33,128 nucleotides of DNA from an uncultured Bacilli bacterium (lineage in GTDB: Bacteria; Bacillota_I; Bacilli_A; RF39; UBA660): positions 1 to 33,128 of the forward strand of contig CALVOQ010000004.1 in NCBI GenBank assembly GCA_944350335.1, in the 5' to 3' direction. Below, piece after piece: positions 21,818 to 29,750 of the stretch. Numbering within the stretch: the stretch's first letter is position 1; each line of letters begins with the position of its first letter. A program made the position numbers and the translations under genes. The notes under the pieces were generated by a model. That model saw nothing but the letters and a program-made list of their open reading frames with translations. It did not search any database and was not told the DNA's origin.

Positions 21818-24799
21818 TTATCCTCTTCCATATTTATAAAAATTATTATAATCGTCTGTCGTTTTGTTTCTTCCTATAGAAATATCAACATTATAAGCAT
21901 AATCTGTGTTAGTACTTATCGTCGTCAAAAATTTACTCCTACAATTTAGCGAAGAGTCACAATCTATAGAATAATCCATATAGTCAGTATAACTATTATA
22001 ATTTCTAATATTTCTAATATTTGTAGGTGACAAATCTATAACATATTGTGGTTGTTTTACAGTCCAAATATTTTCTCCCAAATTTTGAATTGCTTTAATA
22101 ACTTTTGTAGCGTTTTCCCAATTCATACCGATTTGTCTATTAGTTGGGAACAAATCCGTTAAATCTACACTTCGTACAATCATCCCTAACCCCGCTTTAG
22201 GATCATCATAATCATCACAAATTTCAATCCTTGGGTCACATTCTACAAAACAATTTTCTATACTAGGATCACACTCGAATATTGTAGTTTCATTTAAAAC
22301 ATCAAACGCACATTCAAATTTTTGATCTTCAATTTTAATGTTTTCTGGTCTAGTTGCAGCGCCAATATCCGAAATGTCTACGTACACCCCATAGCTTCCA
22401 TTTTGTTTATTTAAAGTTATTGGATATATATATTCATCTAAACCTATCCAATATCCTTGCCCATCAGGAGTTGGGCTAACTATTCCCGTATATAATTGTG
22501 TATAAAACTTTACACTTTGCCAAAAATGTTGTTCCTTACTTGTAGTTAAATTTGCTGCATGATTATCAGGTACAGAGGTGTCAACAATTTCACAGTTTGC
22601 ATCAGTTTCAGAACCATCGCAAACAATTCGCCTTAAATCCGACTTAGTAGACTTTGAGGAATTAATCTCTGGCTCAGCATTACAAGCGCCACAGTACGAA
22701 TCATAGTCACAATCTTTACACCAACCTTGCGTAGTATTGTGCTGAATTGGATCGTCATTATCTATTTCTATCATAGGACTATAATCATCTTCATATCGGA
22801 TATCTATAGTTGAATCAAAATCATAACCATCAACTATTTTATAATATGCTGTATCTTGTTCGCCAAAATTATATTTATAAGTTCCTGCTGACTCCGAAAC
22901 ATAATATGTCTCTGGTATATATGTAAAATCGCTGTATTTCAACAAATTACAATTTTGAATATCCATCAATAATTTTTCTCTTCGTTCCAATGCTGCTTTA
23001 TAACTGTTTACAGCAGCGTTATAACTATTTCTTACTAAATTTATATTACCCTGTGTAGCATCCTGAGTTTCACAATTTTCACAACAACTTATACAATAGC
23101 CATTACTATCATAACCACAACAGCTTCTATCCCATGCCAGTGCTTCATCTCCAGCATCAAATGCCTCTGCTGAACCATTACCGCATGATACACTAGAATT
23201 TCCGGATAAATGGCAACTAACATATGGCCATGGACCACTCCATATATATTTCCAATTTGAAATTCCCCTTCCGTAATCTCCGCAACAGTTAGGCTCGGAA
23301 TCCGGCTCCGCTATTGTTTCAGTAGGTTCACCACCACCGGTATTATTATATATTGTTTCCCAAAATTTTAAAGTTTCCCAAGCATTAATAACTGCATTGT
23401 CAGCTGCTAAATAGTCTGATTCCCATTTTTCATATTTTATTTCTGGAGAAGTACAATCTCTCGTACCATATATAACTGTACTAAGCATTTGTGTTGTGGC
23501 AATTCTGCTATTAACGTCATATTTAAATTGTCTACCAGCAATTACTTCAGTTCTATCCATAAATGTAAAATCAATTTTTTCTCTGCAATATACTGTGCAA
23601 TATTCTTTATTCAAACCGAATTCTGAAGTAAAATCATAACTCGCTTGTTTGCCTTTATCACATGCTTTTATTATTGTGCACATTTCTGGGTCTTCAACAC
23701 TACCTTCGGTGCTTTCGTCACACGTCAAAGGAATATTTTCTTGAATTCTCATGTCGGGACAACAATCATCATTTTCTCCCTCACACCACTCATACTGAAT
23801 AGGATATTTATTTTCAATTGATTCAGTAGAATAAGTTAAAAAATACTGTGCTTGTGCCCCAGCTGGTTTATATCTTTTTATAGATCCTAAAGTGTACCTA
23901 GGATCTTGAAAAATAATATCAAAATTAATTAATATGCATTCTTCTGCACTAGGAACGTTTATAGTAATTGTTATCGTACATCCGGAATCGCAATTACTAA
24001 TGCTACTATTAATTGGATATCCAGAAACGCTGTTCGGAATAGTTATAACAGTATTAGAATTAAAATTAGTGTTTAAGGTAAATGTAACATTTCCATTGTC
24101 GTCTCTATCTGTGTTTGCCAAATCAATTTCCGGCTCCCATTTACTCTCACCACCACCAGACATAACTTTTTTGAAAAGTTCAATCCCTGCTTTTAAATCT
24201 GCGCCAACACTACCTTCAGCATAAAGAATGTTTGCACAATTGTCCTTAAATTCACCAGATGAATTTAAACATTGACTATAATTATCAACGTTATATCCTG
24301 ACTCCATTACAGCATGCGCTGTATTTTGATAAATTTTAGCACGTGTTGTAAGACCAGTTGAAGCATCATACCAACCATCCGAACCGCTCATTTCACTTGC
24401 TGCATCAACCGAATACGCAGCATATAATTTAAGTGCTGTTTCTGTTGCCAAATATGAATAGCCATTTGCTAAGGACTCTGCCAGTATAGTGGCAAGACCG
24501 CATTCATGAGTAAAATTAGAATTACAATTAGAAACATCAAATTCTTCATCTTCATAATATGTCAAACCACCACTACCAGGTCCTTTACGTCCTGGATGCA
24601 AACAATATGCTTCAGCACCACTTGCCTGATATTGTGCTAAATAAACATCTACCCTATTGCCCGATTCATCAACATAATAAACACCACTATCTTTAGAACC
24701 TCCCGTAGAGTTAATAACGGTTTGATTGCTAGCACTAATTTCATTTGGAAAATAAAACGATGTAAACAAAACTAAAAATAAAATGATTAATTTTTTCAT
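21818..24799 (-). CDS. Very Cys-rich 993-residue secreted protein, possible thioester-like N-domain
   Basis: Signal peptide at 1-23, then an ectodomain with about 41 cysteines, unusual for a Gram-positive secreted protein. Many sit in pairs or clusters (CC at 354-355 and 525-526; C-C-x-x-C groups near 570-590 and 700-715), suggesting extensive disulfides or metal binding. The N-terminal region (about 40-150), with A-Y-C66-L-H-P-G, a Tyr/Glu-rich stretch and L-A-T-E-T-A-L-K-L-Y (117-126), recalls thioester adhesin domains, but the Gln partner position holds Glu. A helical segment with A-A-V-N-S-Y-K-A-A-L-E-R-R-E-K-L-L lies near 610-630. There is no C-terminal membrane segment or sorting signal. 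Its start overlaps the upstream gene by four bases (ATGA). Function unknown; adhesin or surface-layer-like structure is inference. Confidence 0.75.
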   Translation of the reverse strand: MKKLIILFLVLFTSFYFPNEISASNQTVINSTGGSKDSGVYYVDESGNRVDVYLAQYQASGAEAYCLHPGRKGPGSGGLTYYEDEEFDVSNCNSNFTHECGLATILAESLANGYSYLATETALKLYAAYSVDAASEMSGSDGWYDASTGLTTRAKIYQNTAHAVMESGYNVDNYSQCLNSSGEFKDNCANILYAEGSVGADLKAGIELFKKVMSGGGESKWEPEIDLANTDRDDNGNVTFTLNTNFNSNTVITIPNSVSGYPINSSISNCDSGCTITITINVPSAEECILINFDIIFQDPRYTLGSIKRYKPAGAQAQYFLTYSTESIENKYPIQYEWCEGENDDCCPDMRIQENIPLTCDESTEGSVEDPEMCTIIKACDKGKQASYDFTSEFGLNKEYCTVYCREKIDFTFMDRTEVIAGRQFKYDVNSRIATTQMLSTVIYGTRDCTSPEIKYEKWESDYLAADNAVINAWETLKFWETIYNNTGGGEPTETIAEPDSEPNCCGDYGRGISNWKYIWSGPWPYVSCHLSGNSSVSCGNGSAEAFDAGDEALAWDRSCCGYDSNGYCISCCENCETQDATQGNINLVRNSYNAAVNSYKAALERREKLLMDIQNCNLLKYSDFTYIPETYYVSESAGTYKYNFGEQDTAYYKIVDGYDFDSTIDIRYEDDYSPMIEIDNDDPIQHNTTQGWCKDCDYDSYCGACNAEPEINSSKSTKSDLRRIVCDGSETDANCEIVDTSVPDNHAANLTTSKEQHFWQSVKFYTQLYTGIVSPTPDGQGYWIGLDEYIYPITLNKQNGSYGVYVDISDIGAATRPENIKIEDQKFECAFDVLNETTIFECDPSIENCFVECDPRIEICDDYDDPKAGLGMIVRSVDLTDLFPTNRQIGMNWENATKVIKAIQNLGENIWTVKQPQYVIDLSPTNIRNIRNYNSYTDYMDYSIDCDSSLNCRSKFLTTISTNTDYAYNVDISIGRNKTTDDYNNFYKYGRG

Positions 24800-25446
24800 T
24801 TAGAATCACCCCTTTTTGCCTTATGGATGTATATCGCAATGCCATAGCCTAAAGAAACAAGTATTATAGGTACCAAAGCATATAGATAGTAATCTTTTAT
24901 AAATGCATATACCTTATCCCAAAAAGACATGTCCTTTTTTTCATTGTATTTTTGTATTTCTTCATAAAACTCTTCATCAGTTTGTTCTTCTCCTATAGGT
25001 GGTTCATAAAAAGGATCGCATTTTTCATAGTCCGGATTTTCTTCACAACTAACATATCCATATCGTTCATTAAATTTTTTAGTATTAACTTTAATTTCGT
25101 TTAAAGATTCATCAGCGCAACCGTCAATAGTTGAATATACATTTATTGTGTAATATACTTTTTCATAAATATACCAGTGTTCAATTTCAATCGTGCCATT
25201 TTCAGAATCATCATATTTATATGTAGTAGTCGTATCATTATCATCTTCATGTATGGTAATATAAATATTTGGGGTAAGATTTGATATCTTAATAACATAA
25301 TAAATCAAATCCTCTGTCATAGGAATTGCTTCAACTTTTACATTTTTGGCATCTAATAACACTTCGTCATTACATTCAGCTTTACATACTAAACTATTAG
25401 AAAATAGAATAGAAATAACAATCAAGACAACTGACAATTTTTTCAT
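24796..25446 (-). CDS. Exported membrane-anchored protein, paralogue A
   Basis: A 216-residue protein with signal peptide (about 1-23), mature start E-C-N, a beta-rich domain (about 28-125), a Cys-containing region (C-E-E-N-P-D-Y-E-K-C), an acidic linker, one membrane span (about 190-210) and a short basic tail. Matching landmarks show that it is a paralogue of the product of the next gene upstream: I-N-V-Y-S-T-I-D-G-C with E/D-x-L, F-N-E-R-Y followed by a Cys, and W-D-K-V-Y-A-F-I-K-D-Y-Y-L-Y-A before the membrane span. It is translated just ahead of the 993-residue secreted protein (ATGA overlap), so it is probably a membrane partner of it. It has an extra internal promoter. Family unknown. 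Confidence 0.75.
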   Translation of the reverse strand: MKKLSVVLIVISILFSNSLVCKAECNDEVLLDAKNVKVEAIPMTEDLIYYVIKISNLTPNIYITIHEDDNDTTTTYKYDDSENGTIEIEHWYIYEKVYYTINVYSTIDGCADESLNEIKVNTKKFNERYGYVSCEENPDYEKCDPFYEPPIGEEQTDEEFYEEIQKYNEKKDMSFWDKVYAFIKDYYLYALVPIILVSLGYGIAIYIHKAKRGDSK

Positions 25447-25470
25447 TTTACACCTCTACTTTATAATAAA

Positions 25471-25498
25471 ATTATAACATAAAAATTCAATATTACAA
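25471..25498 (-). promoter_or_regulatory. Internal promoter of the surface operon
   Basis: Minus strand: TTGTAA (25498-25493), a 16-base spacer and the extended -10 TGTTATAAT (25479-25471). The -35 box overlaps the stop codon of the upstream paralogue gene. Confidence 0.6.
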
Positions 25499-26131
25499 TT
25501 TGTGTTTAACTTTTCTATAAACAACACTATAAATTGATACGCTTAAAATAGTACTTACAGTAGATATTATAGCACCCAAATAATAATCATTAACAACTCT
25601 AATTATGCGATCATACCATTTAACATTTTCAACGTCATTAGGTTTTTCTTCTTCTTTATTTAAAGTAAATTCATGATTATTTAGTAACAAAATAAACGTT
25701 TCATTTGAAATTGGATAATCTAAAAATCTGGCATTACATATATCTAAAGTTTCGTGACCATCGCATAAAATACTATTGTAAAATCTGTTAAAATAAGGAA
25801 TTGAAACGTAAAGTACTCTGAGGTGTTCATCATAACATTCATTTTCTACTGTAGAGTACACATTAATTGATAATCTACTACCTGGTTCTATATTTTCAAA
25901 AACAACTTTTCCGTTCTCTGGATTTAATACAAGATTTTCATATCTAATTTCTAATTTTTCATCAATGTTTGTTAATGTTAAAGTAAACAAGCCTCGTTCT
26001 TCGTCATAATCATAATTGTAATCAATATAACTTGACATAGCATTTAGCTCATATTTTTCTTTATAAGTGCACTGCGCATCTACAAAAAAAGGCAAAACTA
26101 ATAAAATTATGAAAAACAGTCCTTTCTTCAT
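25493..26131 (-). CDS. Exported membrane-anchored protein, paralogue B
   Basis: A 212-residue protein with signal peptide (1-19, ending V-D-A), mature start Q-C-T, a beta-rich domain (about 25-130), four more cysteines, a membrane span (about 185-203) and a basic tail. It shares with paralogue A the I-N-V-Y-S-T-V segment, the I-P-Y-F-N-R-F-Y-N-S-I-L-C stretch and the W-Y-D-R-I-I-R-V-V-N-D-Y-Y-L-G-A pre-membrane segment. The pair arose by tandem duplication, though overall identity looks low. It is the first gene of the four-gene surface operon, behind AGTAGGTGAG and an extended -10 promoter. No function can be assigned; a heteromeric membrane receptor or anchor for the Cys-rich protein is a guess from gene order. 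Confidence 0.75.
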   Translation of the reverse strand: MKKGLFFIILLVLPFFVDAQCTYKEKYELNAMSSYIDYNYDYDEERGLFTLTLTNIDEKLEIRYENLVLNPENGKVVFENIEPGSRLSINVYSTVENECYDEHLRVLYVSIPYFNRFYNSILCDGHETLDICNARFLDYPISNETFILLLNNHEFTLNKEEEKPNDVENVKWYDRIIRVVNDYYLGAIISTVSTILSVSIYSVVYRKVKHKL

Positions 26132-26154
26132 TGTCTCACCTACTATCTGAAAGT

Positions 26155-26183
26155 ATTATATCACATCCAAAATAATTAATAAA
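26155..26183 (-). promoter_or_regulatory. Promoter of the surface operon
   Basis: Minus strand: exact extended -10 TGATATAAT (26163-26155), with a weak TTTATT -35 (26183-26178) at 17 bases, 24 bases before the first gene. It is divergent from the herA-like promoter. Confidence 0.6.
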
Positions 26184-26189
26184 TAAAAA

Positions 26190-26218
26190 TTGAAAAAAAC
26201 GTATATTTATGATAACAT
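26190..26218 (+). promoter_or_regulatory. Promoter of the HerA-like ATPase gene
   Basis: TTGAAA (26190-26195), a 17-base spacer and TAACAT (26213-26218) with TG at the extended position (26210-26211). Confidence 0.55.
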
Positions 26219-26244
26219 GTAGTTAAATTAAAGGGATGGTAAAT

Positions 26245-28017
26245 GTGTTTGACAAAATTGAAATGATAAGCAAAAACTTTGCAATTGTTAGTCTAGTTCA
26301 TACAGAAGTCTTAATGAAAGATCTTTTGAATGTACATGTAGTCTTTGAAGATAAAGACAAAAAAATTTTGGGAGAAGTTGAAGAAATAAACAAAGATAGC
26401 ATAAAAATAAACTTTTTAGGTGAACTTACAAACGACAATTTCATAGGTGGTATTCTTAAAAAACCAAGTCTAGATGCGAAAGTTAGAGTAATAACTGAGG
26501 AAGAACTAAGGATCATCGTTGGTAAAGACAAAGAAAGTTTAACTTTAGGTGTTAGTCCCTTATATAAAGATTATCCATTAAAAGTTGACTTAAATGATTT
26601 ATTTTCTAATCATACAGCTATATTTGGCAATAGTGGAAGTGGTAAAACATACGGAATATGTAGAATATTTCAAAATCTATTTAAGAATCAAAACGATTTA
26701 CCTTATAAAGCAAACTTATTCATATTTGATTCATATGGAGAATATATAAATGCATTTAAAAACTTAAATGAAATAAATCCAAACTTAAACTATAAATTAA
26801 TATCTACAAGTGCTAAACAAAAAGACAAAACATTATTAGAGTTACCAGTACATTTATTAGAAATAGAAGATGTATTAAACTTACTAGATGCAACAAAATA
26901 TTCGCAGATTGCAATTGTAGAAAGCGCAATAGAATTAGCAAAAATATTTGCATCAAACGACCCAGAAGTAAACGCATATAAAAATCATCTTTTAGCTAAA
27001 GCAATAACATCAATTATGTATACAAACCAAACATCTGCTAAAATTAGAGACCAAATTTTTGATATTGTATCTAACACTTATACTCATGAAATAAGTTTAC
27101 AATCAGTAGTTCCAGGCATAGGATTTACAAGAATATTTAGAAACTGTTTTGACATAGATTCAGAAGGTAGATTTGCTGAAAGAACGATAATAGCAGAATA
27201 TATAGAAAGTTTTATACAAGAAGAAAAAGTGTGGAACATAAATACAAGAAATGTAAAATACGGACTAAAAGATTTACAAATTGCACTTAATTTCACTCTA
27301 TTTAGTGAAAGATACCTTTTGAACGAAGACATGTATGATGAAGCAATTTCTTTAAAAGTAAAATTAGCAAACCTTATTAATGGTCCATATGCAAAATACT
27401 TTACTAAAGAAAAGTATAATTCCATCACAGAGTTTATAAATGACTTAGTATTAATAAATGGTAAAAAAGCTCAAGTAATAAATATAAACTTAGAAGATGT
27501 TGATGATAGATTTGCTAGAACACTAACAAAAATATATAGTAGAATGTTTTTAAAATTCACAAAAGCATTAGAACCAAGAGCAAGTTTTCCAATGCATATA
27601 ATATTAGAAGAAGCACATAGATACGTTGTCCCAAACGATGACGTTGACTTGATAGGATATAACATTTTTGAAAGGATAAGTAAAGAAGGAAGAAAATACG
27701 GATTAATTTTAGACTTAATAACGCAAAGACCAACGGATCTAAATAGTAACGTTATAAGCCAAGCAGCTAACTTCTTAATATTCAAAATCACTCACCCACA
27801 AGATTTAGACTACATCACAAAAATGATTCCTAATATAAGTTCAGATATTATAGAAAAACAAAAATCACTACAATCAGGCACTTGTGTAGCATTTGGAAGA
27901 ATATTTAAAATACCAATGATTGTAAAAATGGAAAAAGCTAGTCCACCACCAGAAAGTGCAAACTGCGATATATTTGATAATTGGATGATTAACCAAAAAA
28001 ATATTAATAATTTTTAA
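26245..28017 (+). CDS. herA: HerA/DUF87-type ATPase
   Basis: A hexameric-type ATPase of the HerA/FtsK superfamily. The start is taken as GTG 26245, seven bases after AAGGGATGG; an ATG at 26236 lies inside that ribosome binding site. It has 590 residues. N-terminal beta-barrel region (about 1-100) of HAS-barrel type; Walker A GNSGSGKT at 128-135 in A-I-F-G-N-S-G-S-G-K-T-Y-G; Walker B with H-I-I-L-E455-E456-A-H-R-Y; and the downstream L-I-T-Q-R-P-T-D-L segment with the arginine typical of the family. HerA normally works with the nuclease NurA in DNA end resection, and in bacteria with defence partners such as SIR2 or DUF4297. No such partner is adjacent here, so it stands alone between its promoter and terminator. 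Confidence 0.88.
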   Translation: MFDKIEMISKNFAIVSLVHTEVLMKDLLNVHVVFEDKDKKILGEVEEINKDSIKINFLGELTNDNFIGGILKKPSLDAKVRVITEEELRIIVGKDKESLTLGVSPLYKDYPLKVDLNDLFSNHTAIFGNSGSGKTYGICRIFQNLFKNQNDLPYKANLFIFDSYGEYINAFKNLNEINPNLNYKLISTSAKQKDKTLLELPVHLLEIEDVLNLLDATKYSQIAIVESAIELAKIFASNDPEVNAYKNHLLAKAITSIMYTNQTSAKIRDQIFDIVSNTYTHEISLQSVVPGIGFTRIFRNCFDIDSEGRFAERTIIAEYIESFIQEEKVWNINTRNVKYGLKDLQIALNFTLFSERYLLNEDMYDEAISLKVKLANLINGPYAKYFTKEKYNSITEFINDLVLINGKKAQVININLEDVDDRFARTLTKIYSRMFLKFTKALEPRASFPMHIILEEAHRYVVPNDDVDLIGYNIFERISKEGRKYGLILDLITQRPTDLNSNVISQAANFLIFKITHPQDLDYITKMIPNISSDIIEKQKSLQSGTCVAFGRIFKIPMIVKMEKASPPPESANCDIFDNWMINQKNINNF

Positions 28018-28030
28018 GTTAATATTTTTT
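27996..28030. terminator. Bidirectional terminator between herA-like and sortase genes
   Basis: AAAAAATATTAA (27996-28007) pairs perfectly with TTAATATTTTTT (28019-28030), 12 bp with an 11-base loop. The herA-like stop codon is in the loop, and the convergent sortase stop is at the far edge. Confidence 0.8.
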
Positions 28031-29606
28031 ATTGAACTAATTTTGCATGTAACACAAGTCTTCCATTATCGTTTCCCGAACAAGTAGATAAAGTTAAAAC
28101 AAAATCATCTTTGTCCACTTTGACACCAAAATTGTATACACTACGACTTTTTATTAAGTCCGCAAATTCTAAAAAGTCTTCATCATCAAAGAAATCTACT
28201 TTTATATAATCAGTTGTATAAGGAGTTTTATATATACTAAATACTTGCCACTTCATTTCTACACCCAAACTATTAAAAGTAATAAACATGTTTTCATCAT
28301 TTTTATACCATGAACTTTTAATAGTCTGCCTTAAATCCCCAAACATGTATCCACTGAGTAATGCATGTCCATATATCACAGTATTCTTATTTAAATTAGT
28401 GGGATTATTTCTATAATCCATAAAAATCCAACCGTTTGCCGTTCTGTTACCGTAAAAATCTCTATTCAAATAATAATCATTATCATCAGCTTGAGTTACT
28501 GGGTAATTGATCTTTGTGTTATTAACAGAAAGCCAACCAACAGTATCATCATTCATTTTCACTAAAGTACTTAAGTTAGTAGGAATGTTAGCATAGGGAT
28601 TAACATCTTCCTCTACTTCTTCATCAGATGGAAGCGCTGGTGACTCTTCTCCATTATCAACAATTATTTCACTAATAGTTTCATTAGTAGACAAACTATT
28701 CATAATAGAATTAGAATTAAACCATGTTACATAATCATTGTAACTATTTGATATTAATAAAACAAATGCTAAATATAAAATAATTGCGGAGCAAACTTTT
28801 AAATTACTATAAGTCAATTGTTTAAACAAATTATTTTTAACAAAATCATCTGAAAAAACAAATTTAATTTCTCCTTTGTTCTTTTTATACTTTCTATTTA
28901 ATTCTTTTAATTTTTTTATATTGTTATTTAACAAATCAATATTAGATTCAGTTTGATGAATTAAAATAATATAAGGATTAGAACCTAATATATCTAATAA
29001 CTTTTCGACTATACCACTCTTATATTCATAAATATGAATTAATTTTAAATGTTTATTAATCTTTAAAAAAATTTCAAAATCTTTTAATGTTTCAATAGTC
29101 ACTTCAATATTTCTTTTATAATATATATTTTTCATATCCTTTAGACTATTTAACTCTACAAATAATTTAGAAAACTTTTCTTTAAACGAAAAATACACAT
29201 TTACATTTTTTACTGCAAAAGAATGAACAAAGTTTTCCGGCATAAAATAACAAGTAATTGAAGATAAATACTTAACTTTTAATAATTTTTTATATGTTTG
29301 ATAAGTTAAAGACTCATTATTTTTAATAGTAATATTTTTAGCACAATTCAAATCATTTACAAAATCTATACATTTATTAAAAGTTAGTTCATTATCATAT
29401 ATAAAATCACCTTCAAAATCACATTTAACATATTTATTTATTACTTGTTTAACTTCGTCTTTATTTTTAAGTAAATATGAAAAAGAATATAATAATTCAT
29501 TATTATATATATTGTTTGAGTTAAGAAAATTACTTAAATTTTTACTATTTTTTTCTTGTGAAAAAAATATTTTATTACTAGAAAATCTTACTTTAAGCAA
29601 TTTCAT
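28029..29606 (-). CDS. srtB: Class B sortase with a large N-terminal cytosolic domain
   Basis: A transpeptidase that links surface proteins to peptidoglycan. It has 525 residues, about twice the usual sortase length. The C-terminal part (about 340-525) is a complete class B sortase: N-T-V-I-Y-G-H414, L-S-T-C509-S and N-G-R516. One membrane helix (about 267-287) precedes it, with an acidic Ser/Pro-rich linker at 310-335. Residues 1-266 precede the helix and have no signal peptide, so they should face the cytosol. They alternate hydrophobic strands and Lys/Asn-rich helices, contain four cysteines (62, 79, 88 and 119), and belong to no family I recognise. The divergent gene encodes a protein with an NPKTG sorting signal, the likely substrate. 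It starts at ATG with AAGGTGAT. The cytosolic part may sense or recruit something. Confidence 0.88.
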   Translation of the reverse strand: MKLLKVRFSSNKIFFSQEKNSKNLSNFLNSNNIYNNELLYSFSYLLKNKDEVKQVINKYVKCDFEGDFIYDNELTFNKCIDFVNDLNCAKNITIKNNESLTYQTYKKLLKVKYLSSITCYFMPENFVHSFAVKNVNVYFSFKEKFSKLFVELNSLKDMKNIYYKRNIEVTIETLKDFEIFLKINKHLKLIHIYEYKSGIVEKLLDILGSNPYIILIHQTESNIDLLNNNIKKLKELNRKYKKNKGEIKFVFSDDFVKNNLFKQLTYSNLKVCSAIILYLAFVLLISNSYNDYVTWFNSNSIMNSLSTNETISEIIVDNGEESPALPSDEEVEEDVNPYANIPTNLSTLVKMNDDTVGWLSVNNTKINYPVTQADDNDYYLNRDFYGNRTANGWIFMDYRNNPTNLNKNTVIYGHALLSGYMFGDLRQTIKSSWYKNDENMFITFNSLGVEMKWQVFSIYKTPYTTDYIKVDFFDDEDFLEFADLIKSRSVYNFGVKVDKDDFVLTLSTCSGNDNGRLVLHAKLVQ

Positions 29607-29670
29607 ATAATCACCTTACTATTATAATGATAACATAAATGAAGAAATAAAAGAAGAAATTATTAATGTA

Positions 29671-29724
29671 AAATATTTAAAATATTTAAAAAAAATATTT
29701 AAAAATTGAAAAATGTGATATAAT
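29671..29724 (+). promoter_or_regulatory. Promoter with A-tract upstream region for the NPKTG protein gene
   Basis: Exact TGATATAAT at 29716-29724, then AAAGGAGG and ATG at 29751. No clear -35. Upstream, 29671-29700 holds three near-copies of AAATATTTAA, resembling an UP element that would contact the polymerase alpha subunits. Confidence 0.55.
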
Positions 29725-29750
29725 ATAGATAATAATAAAGGAGGATTTAA

